Position numbers and translations under genes: made by a program. 64,000 bases of DNA. Origin: Trachythela sp. YZ-2020. Lineage: Eukaryota; Cnidaria; Anthozoa; Malacalcyonacea; Clavulariidae. Position 1 is the first letter of the stretch, and every line of letters starts with the position of its first letter. The stretch spans positions 1-64,000 of the forward strand of contig JADLSH010000187.1 of the NCBI GenBank assembly GCA_016169945.1, written 5' to 3'. Of this stretch, positions 54,195 through 64,000 are shown piece after piece. Under the pieces are notes generated by a model. That model saw only the letters and a list, made by a program, of their open reading frames with translations, did not search any database and was not told where the DNA came from.

Positions 54195-54448
54195 CAATCC
54201 TGGCCAGAAGTCCTTGGGACACCTTCACATTTTGGTATATTTTATAGCAATCACAGCATTTATTGGGCAACTGAGTTTCCTAAACACTTCCCCCCACCCC
54301 CCCCGAACAATGTTGGATTTACGGGAATGTTGAAGTTAAATTTGGCAAACTTCCAACATTGAAAAGGGGTAGGGGAGGGGAGGGGAAGGTGACTTTTGAA
54401 AATTAAGTCTATAAAATGCTCAGTGTCCCAAGACTTTTGTCCAGGATT
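54195..54448 (+). mobile_element. MITE copy 1 (Tc1/mariner-like termini), solo copy at array edge
   Basis: Starts CAATCCTGGCCAGAAGTCC and ends TTTGTCCAGGATT. The termini are inverted repeats of about 28 bp, and CAATCCTGGCCAAAAGT resembles the outer ends of Tc1-like transposons. The preceding bases are TA within a satellite B monomer, as expected of a TA target. The right end lacks its last G and is joined directly to the start of copy 2, without the AT-rich segment in between. Confidence 0.8.
54366..54385 (+). other. G-quadruplex motif, MITE copy 1
   Basis: Four runs of four G separated by TA, A and A. This meets the standard four-tract quadruplex pattern with very short loops. Confidence 0.7.
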
Positions 54449-54709
54449 CAATCCTGGCCAAAAGTCCTTGGGACACCTTCACATTTTGGTATATTTTATA
54501 GCATATTTTATATCACAGCAATTATTGGGCAACTCAGTTTCCCAAACACTTCCCCCCACCCCCCGAACAATGTTGGATTTACGGGAATGTTGAAGTGAAA
54601 TTTGGCAAACTTCCAACATTGAAAAGGGGTAGGGGAGGGGAGGGGAAGGTGACTTTTGAAAATTAAGTCTATAAAATGCTCAGTGTCCCAAGACTTTTGT
54701 CCAGGATTG
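54449..54709 (+). mobile_element. MITE copy 2
   Basis: 261 bp, bounded by CAATCCTGGCCAAAAGTCC and the inverted ACTTTTGTCCAGGATTG. Inside are a C-rich tract (ACTTCCCCCCACCCCCCG), a CAATGTTGGA/TCCAACATTG inverted pair and a G-rich tract, so most of the element can fold back on itself. There is no transposase ORF; it is non-autonomous. Confidence 0.85.
54626..54645 (+). other. G-quadruplex motif, MITE copy 2
   Basis: Same four G4 runs with loops TA, A, A as in copy 1. Confidence 0.7.
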
Positions 54710-55686
54710 TCTTAAAATAGTAAAAATTTTAACGTGCAAAAATTATATATTTTTATGTGACATATCACCGTCATTCTTTTGTATTCATGATCGACGTGAA
54801 TTAACAATTAAACCGGATGTTGAATAACATATAAACTAACAGTTCTCACACACACGGGAGAACACTTCTCGCCTACAATTTCAACGATAAATACAATATT
54901 ATTCATTTGTTACAATAAAGTTTAGTGACATTTGTCTTTATATCGTATTTCCCTTAGAAACAAACCTTAATATTAAGGATTAAAGGATATAATTTGCGAC
55001 TTTTAACAGTTCTCGCTCTTGAGTAAATAAATTTAAAATTTATTCCACTTTTTATACTGAAAGCTAGTGAGAACTGTTGAAAATACGTTCAAGCTGCTCT
55101 TCCTAAACACAAGAATTGAGTTTAGAAGTTGTGCAGCAGTAAATTCAATCAGATTAGAGGATCATCTGAAATATATCATAAAAATCAAGTGCGCAATTTT
55201 GAATAATAGTACTGAGAACTGTGTGTGAGTATTGTCTGTGCTATGCATTGTTTACATACGATTAAATATTTAAAATATGACCTTCGTCTTGACCTCGCTT
55301 TAAAGTAGTTTCAAAGTGACGTCGTTTACATCAATCTTTATATTTAGAGCTAACTTCACATATTTTGTAATAGGATTGTATATCGTTATATGTTTAGCTA
55401 AAAATAGGATAAAAGACAAAACAAAATTGCACTGCATATTTTACGAATATTTCGACCGCGAAATTACACTCGCATCTAGAAACATCCAGCTGGCTGCATA
55501 ACTGCATTTGTCATTGTTTGCATTATATCATATTTCGGAAGTATTGTACAATTACTGTATGTAATGTCAATCAATGTTCCGGAATGTATGAATATTTATC
55601 TTAAAAATAATCTACGATCGTTAGAGGAAGGATTCTTTAATAATGTTTAACTTTCTATTTCGATCTTTTTCTGACCCATTTTAAGA
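54710..55686 (+). repeat. AT-rich segment of family C, copy 1
   Basis: 977 bp between two MITE copies. It begins TCTTAAAATAG and ends CCATTTTAAGA, so its own ends are a short inverted repeat that lengthens the MITE palindrome. It contains a 14-bp palindrome CCTTAATATTAAGG (54965-54978), two AACAGTTCTC motifs (54838, 55005), the inverse GAGAACTGTT (55069) and GAGAACTGTG (55214). It also holds a possible stem-loop at 55094-55139. A 61-codon open frame at 55316-55501 starts at GTG, has no recognisable domain and recurs only with the repeat, so I do not call it a gene. I recognise no homology. Confidence 0.85.
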
Positions 55687-55943
55687 CAATCCTGGCCAAA
55701 AGTCCTTGGGACACCTTCACATTTTGGTATATTTTATAGCATATTTTATATCACAGCAATTATTGGGCAACTCAGTTTCCCAAACACTTCCCCCCACCCC
55801 CCGAACAATGTTGGATTTACTGGAATGTTGAAGTGAAATTTGGCAAACTTCCAACATTGAAAAGGGGTAGGGAGGGGAGGAAGGTGACTTTTGAAAATTA
55901 AGTCTATAAAATGCTCAGTGTCCCAAGACTTTTGTCAGGATTG
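55687..55943 (+). mobile_element. MITE copy 3
   Basis: 257 bp, same structure as copy 2. It has a C missing in the right terminus (TTTTGTCAGGATTG) and a shortened G-tract. Confidence 0.85.
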
Positions 55944-56920
55944 TCTTAAAATAGTAAAAATTTTAACGTGCAAAAATTATATATTTTTATGTGACATATC
56001 ACCGTCATTCTTTTGTATTCATGATCGACGTGAATTAACAATTAAACCGGATGTTGAATAACATATAAACTAACAGTTCTCACACACACGGGAGAACACT
56101 TCTCGCCTACAATTTCAACGATAAATACAATATTATTCATTTGTTACAATAAAGTTTAGTGACATTTGTCTTTATATCGTATTTCCCTTAGAAACAAACC
56201 TTAATATTAAGGATTAAAGGATATAATTTGCGACTTTTAACAGTTCTCGCTCTTGAGTAAATAAATTTAAAATTTATTCCACTTTTTATACTGAAAGCTA
56301 GTGAGAACTGTTGAAAATACGTTCAAGCGGCTCTTCCTAAACACAAGAATTGAGTTTAGAAGTTGTGCAACAGTAAATTCAATCAGATTAGAGGATCATC
56401 TGAAATATATCATAAAAATCAAGTGCGCAATTTTGAATAATAGTACTGAGAACTGTGTGTGAGTATTGTCTGTGCTATGCATTGTTTACATACGATTAAA
56501 TATTTAAAATATGACCTTCGTCTTGACCTCGCTTTAAAGTAGTTTCAAAGTGACGTCGTTTACATCAATCTTTATATTTAGAGCTAACTTCACATATTTT
56601 GTAATAGGATTGTATATCGTTATATGTTTAGCTAAAAATAGGATAAAAGACAAAACAAAATTGCACTGCATATTTTACGAATATTTCGACCGCGAAATTA
56701 CACTCGCATCTAGAAACATCCAGCTGGCTGCATAACTGCATTTGTCATTGTTTGCATTATATCATATTTCGGAAGTATTGTACAATTACTGTATGTAATG
56801 TCAATCAATGTTCCGGAATGTATGAATATTTATCTTAAAAATAATCTACGATCGTTAGAGGAAGGATTCTTTAATAATGTTTAACTTTCTATTTCGATCT
56901 TTTTCTGACCCATTTTAAGA
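55944..56920 (+). repeat. AT-rich segment of family C, copy 2
   Basis: 977 bp, nearly identical to copy 1. Differences include CAAGCGGCTC for CAAGCTGCTC and GTGCAACAG for GTGCAGCAG. Confidence 0.85.
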
Positions 56921-57180
56921 CAATCCTGGCCAAAAGTCCTTGGGACACCTTCACATTTTGGTATATTTTATAGCATATTTTATATCACAGCAATTATTGG
57001 GCAACTCAGTTTCCCAAACACTTCCCCCCACCCCCCGAACAATGTTGGATTTACGGAATGTTGAAGTGAAATTTGGCAAACTTCCAACATTGAAAAGGGG
57101 TAGGGGAGGGGAGGGGAATGTGACTTTTGAAAATTAAGTCTATAAAATGCTCAGTGTCCCAAGACTTTTGTCCAGGATTG
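56921..57180 (+). mobile_element. MITE copy 4
   Basis: 260 bp with both termini complete and the full four-run G-tract. Confidence 0.85.
57097..57116 (+). other. G-quadruplex motif, MITE copy 4
   Basis: Same four G4 runs with loops TA, A, A. Confidence 0.7.
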
Positions 57181-58157
57181 TCTTAAAATAGTAAAAATTT
57201 TAACGTGCAAAAATTATATATTTTTATGTGACATATCACCGTCATTCTTTTGTATTCATGATCGACGTGAATTAACAATTAAACCGGATGTTGAATAACA
57301 TATAAACTAACAGTTCTCACACACACGGGAGAACACTTCTCGCCTACAATTTCAACGATAAATACAATATTATTCATTTGTTACAATAAAGTTTAGTGAC
57401 ATTTGTCTTTATATCGTATTTCCCTTAGAAACAAACCTTAATATTAAGGATTAAAGGATATAATTTGCGACTTTTAACAGTTCTCGCTCTTGAGTAAATA
57501 AATTTAAAATTTATTCCACTTTTTATACTGAAAGCTAGTGAGAACTGTTGAAAATACGTTCAAGCGGCTCTTCCTAAACACAAGAATTGAGTTTAGAAGT
57601 TGTGCAACAGTAAATTCAATCAGATTAGAGGATCATCTGAAATATATCATAAAAATCAAGTGCGCAATTTTGAATAATAGTACTGAGAACTGTGTGTGAG
57701 TATTGTCTGTGCTATGCATTGTTTACATACGATTAAATATTTAAAATATGACCTTCGTCTTGACCTCGCTTTAAAGTAGTTTCAAAGTGACGTCGTTTAC
57801 ATCAATCTTTATATTTAGAGCTAACTTCACATATTTTGTAATAGGATTGTATATCGTTATATGTTTAGCTAAAAATAGGATAAAAGACAAAACAAAATTG
57901 CACTGCATATTTTACGAATATTTCGACCGCGAAATTACACTCGCATCTAGAAACATCCAGCTGGCTGCATAACTGCATTTGTCATTGTTTGCATTATATC
58001 ATATTTCGGAAGTATTGTACAATTACTGTATGTAATGTCAATCAATGTTCCGGAATGTATGAATATTTATCTTAAAAATAATCTACGATCGTTAGAGGAA
58101 GGATTCTTTAATAATGTTTAACTTTCTATTTCGATCTTTTTCTGACCCATTTTAAGA
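57181..58157 (+). repeat. AT-rich segment of family C, copy 3
   Basis: 977 bp. It shares the CAAGCGGCTC and GTGCAACAG variants with copy 2, which points to these neighbours being the most recently duplicated or converted pair. Confidence 0.85.
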
Positions 58158-58414
58158 CAATCCTGGCCAAAAGTCCTTGGGACACCTTCACATTTTGGTA
58201 TATTTTATAGCATATTTTATATCACAGCAATTATTGGGCAACTCAGTTTCCAAACACTTCCCCCACCCCGAACAATGTTGGATTTACGGGAATGTTGAAG
58301 TGAAATTTGGCAAACTTCCAACATTGAAAAGGGGTAGGGGAGGGGAGGGGAAGGTGACTTTTGAAAATTAAGTCTATAAAATGCTCAGTGTCCCAAGACT
58401 TTTGTCCAGGATTG
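58158..58414 (+). mobile_element. MITE copy 5
   Basis: 257 bp. The C-tract is shortened to CTTCCCCCACCCCG while the G-tract is complete. Confidence 0.85.
58331..58350 (+). other. G-quadruplex motif, MITE copy 5
   Basis: Same four G4 runs with loops TA, A, A. In copies 3, 6, 8 and 9 the runs are shortened so that four runs of four no longer exist. Confidence 0.7.
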
Positions 58415-59389
58415 TCTTAAAATAGTAAAAATTTTAACGTGCAAAAATTATATATTTTTATGTGACATATCACCGTCATTCTTTTGTATTCATGATCGAC
58501 GTGAATTAACAATTAAACCGGATGTTGAATAACATATAAACTAACAGTTCTCACACACACGGAGAACACTTCTCGCCTACAATTTCAACGATAAATACAA
58601 TATTATTCATTTGTTACAATAAAGTTTAGTGACATTTGTCTTTATATCGTATTTCCTTAGAAACAAACCTTAATATTAAGGATTAAAGGATATAATTTGC
58701 GACTTTTAACAGTTCTCGCTCTTGAGTAAATAAATTTAAAATTTATTCCAATTTTTATACTGAAATCTAGTGAGAACTGTTGAAAATACGTTCAAGCGTC
58801 TCTTCCTAAACACAAGAATTGAGTTTAGAAGTTGTGCATCAGTAAATTCAATCAGATTAGAGGATCATCTGAAATATATCATAAAAATCAAGTGCGCAAT
58901 TTTGAATAATAGTACTGAGAACTGTGTGTGAGTATTGTCTGTGCTATGCATTGTTTACATACGATTAAATATTTAAAATATGACCTTCGTCTTGACCTCG
59001 CTTTAAAGTAGTTTCAAAGTGACGTCGTTTACATCAATCTTTATATTTAGAGCTAACTTCACATATTTTGTAATAGGATTGTATATCGTTATATGTTTAG
59101 CTAAAAATAGGATAAAAGACAAAACAAAATTGCACTGCATATTTTACGAATATTTCGACCGCGAAATTACACTCGCATCTAGAAACATCCAGCTGGCTGC
59201 ATAACTGCATTTGTCATTGTTTGCATTATATCATATTTCGGAAGTATTGTACAATTACTGTATGTAATGTCAATCAATGTTCCGGAATGTATGAATATTT
59301 ATCTTAAAAATAATCTACGATCGTTAGAGGAAGGATTCTTTAATAATGTTTAACTTTCTATTTCGATCTTTTTCTGACCCATTTTAAGA
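58415..59389 (+). repeat. AT-rich segment of family C, copy 4
   Basis: 975 bp with the most private changes: ACACACACGGAGAAC, CCAATTTTTATACTGAAATC, CAAGCGTCTC and GTGCATCAG. Confidence 0.85.
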
Positions 59390-59643
59390 CAATCCTGGCC
59401 AAAAGTCCTTGGGACACCTTCACATTTTGGTATATTTTATAGCATATTTTATATCACAGCAATTATTGGGCAACTCAGTTTCCCAAACACTTCCCCACCC
59501 CGAACAATGTTGGATTTACGGGAATGTTGAAGTGAAATTTGGCAAACTTCCAACATTGAAAAGGGGTAGGGAGGGGAGGAAGGTGACTTTTGAAAATTAA
59601 GTCTATAAAATGCTCAGTGTCCCAAGACTTTTGTCCAGGATTG
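59390..59643 (+). mobile_element. MITE copy 6
   Basis: 254 bp with both the C-tract (CTTCCCCACCCCG) and the G-tract contracted. Confidence 0.85.
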
Positions 59644-60620
59644 TCTTAAAATAGTAAAAATTTTAACGTGCAAAAATTATATATTTTTATGTGACATATC
59701 ACCGTCATTCTTTTGTATTCATGATCGACGTGAATTAACAATTAAACCGGATGTTGAATAACATATAAACTAACAGTTCTCACACACACGGGAGAACACT
59801 TCTCGCCTACAATTTCAACGATAAATACAATATTATTCATTTGTTACAATAAAGTTTAGTGACATTTGTCTTTATATCGTATTTCACTTAGAAACAAACC
59901 TTAATATTAAGGATTAAAGGATATAATTTGCGACTTTTAACAGTTCTCGCTCTTGAGTAAATAAATTTAAAATTTATTCCACTTTTTATACTGAAAGCTA
60001 GTGAGAACTGTTGAAAATACGTTCAAGCAGCTCTTCCTAAACACAAGAATTGAGTTTAGAAGTTGTGCAGCAGTAAATTCAATCAGATTAGAGGATCATC
60101 TGAAATATATCATAAAAATCAAGTGCGCAATTTTGAATAATAGTACTGAGAACTGTGTGTGAGTATTGTCTGTGCTATGCATTGTTTACATACGATTAAA
60201 TATTTAAAATATGACCTTCGTCTTGACCTCGCTTTAAAGTAGTTTCAAAGTGACGTCGTTTACATCAATCTTTATATTTAGAGCTAACTTCACATATTTT
60301 GTAATAGGATTGTATATCGTTATATGTTTAGCTAAAAATAGGATAAAAAGACAAAACAAAATTGCACTGCATATTTTACGAATATTTCGACCGCGAAATT
60401 ACACTCGCATCTAGAAACATCCAGCTGGCTGCATAACTGCATTTGTCATTGTTTGCATTATATCATATTTCGAAGTATTGTACAATTACTGTATGTAATG
60501 TCAATCAATGTTCCGGAATGTATGAATATTTATCTTAAAAATAATCTACGATCGTTAGAGGAAGGATTCTTTAATAATGTTTAACTATCTATTTCGATCT
60601 TTTTCTGACCCATTTTAAGA
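59644..60620 (+). repeat. AT-rich segment of family C, copy 5
   Basis: 977 bp. An extra A (GGATAAAAAGAC at about 60340) breaks the 61-codon frame that is open in the other copies, and TATTTCGAAG lacks a G. The loss of the frame without other decay is consistent with the segment being non-coding. Confidence 0.85.
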
Positions 60621-60864
60621 CAATCCTGGCCAAAAGTCCTTGGGACACCTTCACATTTTGGTATATTTTATAGCATATTTTATATCACAGCAATTATTGG
60701 GCAACTCAGTTTCAAACACTTCCCCCACCCCGAACATTGTTGGATTTAAGGGAATTTTGAAGTGATTTTTGGCAAACTTCCCAAATTGAAAAGGGTTTGG
60801 GGAGGGGAGGGGTAGGTGACTTTTGAAAATTAAGTCTGTGTCCCAAGACTTTTGTCCAGGATTG
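60621..60864 (+). mobile_element. MITE copy 7, divergent
   Basis: 244 bp. It differs from the others by several substitutions (GAACATTGTTGG, AAGGGAATTTTGAAG, TTCCCAAATTG) and lacks the TATAAAATGCTCA stretch before the right terminus. The terminal repeats are retained. Confidence 0.85.
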
Positions 60865-61836
60865 TCTTAAAATAGTAAAAATTTTAACGTGCAAAATTAT
60901 ATATTTTTATGTGACATATCACCGTCATTCTTTTGTATTCATGATCGACGTGAATTAACAATTAAACCGGATGTTGAATAACATATAAACTAACAGTTCT
61001 CACACACACGGGAGAACACTTCGCCTACAATTTCAACGATAAATACAATATTATTCATTTGTTACAATAAAGTTTAGTGACATTTGTCTTTATATCGTAT
61101 TTCCTTAGAAACAAACCTTAATATTAAGGATTAAAGGATATAATTTGCGACTTTTAACAGTTCTCGCTCTTGAGTAAATAAATTTAAAATTTATTCCACT
61201 TTTTATACTGAAAGCTAGTGAGAACTGTTGAAAATACGTTCAAGCAGCTCTTCCTAAACACAAGAATTGAGTTTAGAAGTTGTGCAGCAGTAAATTCAAT
61301 CAGATTAGAGGATCATCTGAAATATATCATAAAAATCAAGTGCGCAATTTTGAATAATAGTACTGAGAACTGTGTGTGAGTATTGTCTGTGCTATGCATT
61401 GTTTACATACGATTAAATATTTAAAATATGACCTTCGTCTTGACCTCGCTTTAAAGTAGTTTCAAAGTGACGTCGTTTACATCAATCTTTATATTTAGAG
61501 CTAACTTCACATATTTTGTAATAGGATTGTATATCGTTATATGTTTAGCTAAAAATAGGATAAAAGACAAAACAAAATTGCACTGCATATTTTACGAATA
61601 TTTCGACCGCGAAATTACACTCGCATCTAGAAACATCCAGCTGGCTGCATAACTGCATTTGTCATTGTTTGCATTATATCATATTTCGAAGTATTGTACA
61701 ATTACTGTATGTAATGTCAATCAATGTTCCGGAATGTATGAATATTTATCTTAAAAATAATCTACGATCGTTAGAGGAAGGATTCTTTAATAATGTTTAA
61801 CTTTCTATTTCGATCTTTTTTCGACCCATTTTAAGA
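60865..61836 (+). repeat. AT-rich segment of family C, copy 6
   Basis: 972 bp. It shares CAAGCAGCTC and TATTTCGAAG with copy 5. It has ACACTTCGCC lacking two bases, and CTTTTTTCGACCC near its end. Confidence 0.85.
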
Positions 61837-62089
61837 CAATCCTGGCCAAAAGTCCTTGGGACACCTTCACATTTTGGTATATTTTATAGCATATTTTATA
61901 TCACAGCAATTATTGGGCAACTCAGTTTCCCAAACACTTCCCCCCACCCCCCGAACAATGTTGGATTTACGGAATGTTGAAGTGAAATTTGGCAAACTTC
62001 CAACATTGAAAAGGGTAGGGAGGGGAATGTGACTTTGGACAATTAAGTCTATAAAATGCTCAGTGTCCCAAGACTTTTGTCCAGGATTG
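61837..62089 (+). mobile_element. MITE copy 8
   Basis: 253 bp. The C-tract is long and the G-tract strongly shortened (AAAGGGTAGGGAGGGGAATG), with ACTTTGGACAATT in place of ACTTTTGAAAATT. Confidence 0.85.
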
Positions 62090-63063
62090 TCTTAAAATAG
62101 TAAAAATTTTAACGTGCAACAATTATATATTTTTATGTGACATATCACCGTCATTCTTTTGTATTCATGATCGACGTGAATTAACAATTAAACCGGATGT
62201 TGAATAACATATAAACTAACAGTTCTCACACACACGGGAGAACACTTCTCGCCTACAATTTCAACGATAAATACAATATTATTCATTTGTTACAATAAAG
62301 TTTAGTGACATTTGTCTTTATATCGTATTTCCCTTAGAAACAAACCTTAATATTAAGGATTAAAGGATATAATTTGCGACTTTTAACAGTTCTCGCTCTT
62401 GAGTAAATAAATTTAAAATTTATTCCACTTTTTATACTGAAAGCTAGTGAGAACTGTTGAAAATACGTTCAAGCGGCTCTTCCTAAACACAAGAATTGAG
62501 TTTAGAAGTTGTGCAGCAGTAAATTCAATCAGATTAGAGGATCATCTGAAATATATCATAAAAATCAAGTGCGCAATTTTGAATAATAGTACTGAGAACT
62601 GTGTGAGTATTGTCTGTGCTATGCATTGTTTACATACGATTAAATATTTAAAATATGACCTTCGTCTTGACCTCGCTTTAAAGTAGTTTCAAAGTGACGT
62701 CGTTTACATCAATCTTTATATTTAGAGCTAACTTCACATATTTTGTAATAGGATTGTATATCGTTATATGTTTAGCTAAAAATAGGATAAAAGACAAAAC
62801 AAAATTGCACTGCATATTTTACGAATATTTCGACCGCGAAATTACACTCGCATCTAGAAACATCCAGCTGGCTGCATAACTGCATTTGTCATTGTTTGCA
62901 TTATATCATATTTCGGAAGTATTGTACAATTACTGTATGTAATGTCAATCAATGTTCCGGAATGTATGAATATTTATCTTAAAAATAATCTACGATCGTT
63001 AGAGGAAGGATTCTTTAATAATGTTTAACTTTCTATTTCGATCTTTTCTGACCCATTTTAAGA
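62090..63063 (+). repeat. AT-rich segment of family C, copy 7
   Basis: 974 bp. A 2-bp loss in the GTGTGTGAG run (near 62601) removes a stop and opens a longer GTG-initiated frame of 79 codons at 62447-62686. The other copies lack it, so it is not evidence of a gene. Confidence 0.85.
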
Positions 63064-63317
63064 CAATCCTGGCCAAAAGTCCTTGGGACATCTTCACATT
63101 TTGGTATATTTTATAGCATATTTTATATCACAGCAATTATTGGGCAACTCAGTTTCCCAAACACTTCCCCACCCCCGAACAATGTTGGATTTACGGGAAT
63201 GTTGAAGTGAAATTTGGCAAACTTCCAACATTGAAAAGGGGTAGGGGAGGAGGAAGGTGACTTTTGAAAATTAAGTCTATAAAATGCTCAGTGTCCCAAG
63301 ACTTTTGTCCAGGATTG
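63064..63317 (+). mobile_element. MITE copy 9
   Basis: 254 bp with both termini intact, a shortened C-tract, and the G-tract reduced to two runs of four followed by GGAGG. Confidence 0.85.
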
Positions 63318-64000
63318 TCTTAAAATAGTAAAAATTTTAACGTGCAAAAATTATATATTTTTATGTGACATATCACCGTCATTCTTTTGTATTCATGATC
63401 GACGTGAATTAACAATTAAACCGGATGTTGAATAACATATAAACTAACAGTTCTCACACACGGGAGAACACTTCTCGCCTACAATTTCAACGATAAATAC
63501 AATATTATTCATTTGTTACAATAAAGTTTAGTGACATTTGTCTTTATATCGTATTTCCCTTAGAAACAAACCTTAATATTAAGGATTAAAGGATATAATT
63601 TGCGACTTTTAACAGTTCTCGCTCTTGAGTAAATAAATTTAAAATTTATTCCACTTTTTATACTGAAAGCTAGTGAGAACTGTTGAAAATACGTTCAAGC
63701 AGCTCTTCCTAAACACAAGAATTGAGTTTAGAAGTTGTGCAGCAGTAAATTCAATCAGATTAGAGGATCATCTGAAATATATCATAAAAATCAAGTGCGC
63801 AATTTTGAATAATAGTACTGAGAACTGTGTGTGAGTATTGTCTGTGCTATGCATTGTTTACATACGATTAAATATTTAAAATATGACCTTCGTCTTGACC
63901 TCGCTTTAAAGTAGTTTCAAAGTGACGTCGTTTACATCAATCTTTATATTTAGAGCTAACTTCACATATTTTGTAATAGGATTGTATATCGTTATATGTT
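63318..64000 (+). repeat. AT-rich segment of family C, copy 8 (cut by window end)
   Basis: The first 683 bp of the segment, with ACACACGGGAGAAC shortened by two bases. It continues beyond the window. Confidence 0.85.

Larger units (their letters stand above)
54195..64000 (+). repeat. Composite 1.22-1.24-kb tandem array (family C)
   Basis: Direct repeats with starts at 54449, 55687, 56921, 58158, 59390, 60621, 61837 and 63064, giving periods of 1238, 1234, 1237, 1232, 1231, 1216 and 1227 bp. Each unit is a ~255-bp terminal-inverted-repeat element followed by a ~977-bp AT-rich segment. An additional element copy without the segment precedes the first unit. Units are nearly identical apart from small indels, mostly in C- and G-tracts. 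The array runs off the right edge. No convincing coding sequence is present. Confidence 0.95.

Noticed and set aside
55094..55139. Stem-loop in the AT-rich segment as a conserved structured RNA
   Set aside because: CTGCT/AGCAG and CTAAAC/GTTTAG can pair in copy 1, but other copies change one arm (CGGCT, CGTCT, CAGCT) without matching change in the other, so there is no covariation.
55316..55501. 61-codon frame repeated in family C units as a small conserved gene
   Set aside because: It starts at GTG, shows no domain or signal, is broken by a 1-bp insertion in the copy at about 60251-60437, and is preserved elsewhere only as much as the surrounding non-coding DNA.
62447..62686. 79-codon frame in family C copy 7
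   Set aside because: It exists only because of a 2-bp deletion in that copy, and it starts at GTG.
54195..64000. Autonomous Tc1/mariner transposon with transposase
   Set aside because: No DDE transposase-like frame exists in the MITE or in the 977-bp segment; only the termini resemble that superfamily.

Overview
The window is almost entirely tandemly repeated, non-coding eukaryotic DNA. I see no intact protein gene, rRNA, tRNA, CRISPR array or bacterial-type operon. The only recognisable protein-coding homology is a 5'-truncated non-LTR retrotransposon (LINE). A Tc1/mariner-like miniature element has also been absorbed into a satellite. Together these suggest a satellite-rich chromosomal domain (pericentromeric, subtelomeric or interstitial heterochromatin) of an animal, probably an invertebrate. 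The LINE C-terminal motifs are of a kind common in cnidarian and other invertebrate genomes, but the species cannot be fixed from this sequence.

Layout. (1) 1-45,424: a head-to-tail array of close to 900 copies of a 50-bp monomer. In the left third (to about 15.7 kb) and in the last 0.9 kb, some monomers carry an extra 20-bp linker, giving a 70-bp form. The middle 29 kb is nearly pure 50-bp monomer with small indel variants. (2) 45,425-54,194: a related 90-bp monomer family in inverted orientation, about 87 copies, organised in part as a higher-order repeat of about 1,345 bp. The two families meet at a short hairpin at 45,410-45,436. (3) 50,788-51,713: a LINE 3' fragment inserted in the 90-bp array on the minus strand. 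It has a 4-bp target duplication, a poly(A) signal, a 3' stem-loop and the C-terminal end of its reverse transcriptase ORF. (4) 54,195-64,000: a third tandem array with a unit of about 1.22-1.24 kb. Each unit joins a ~255-bp terminal-inverted-repeat element (MITE) to a ~977-bp AT-rich segment. Nine MITE copies and eight segment copies are present, and the last is cut by the window end.

How the parts relate. Aligning the 90-bp, 70-bp and 50-bp forms suggests a stepwise series: a 17-bp deletion between two ATGCTCA direct repeats separates the 90- and 70-bp forms, and loss of a 20-bp linker gives the 50-bp form. Many long open frames occur in the 90-bp array on both strands. They follow from a period divisible by three and a monomer without stops, and are not good gene candidates. 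In arrays 1 and 3 the short open frames begin at GTG and recur only because the DNA repeats. The most unusual structures are the hairpin inversion junction, the monomer deletion series, and the MITE-derived composite satellite carrying a four-tract G-quadruplex motif.
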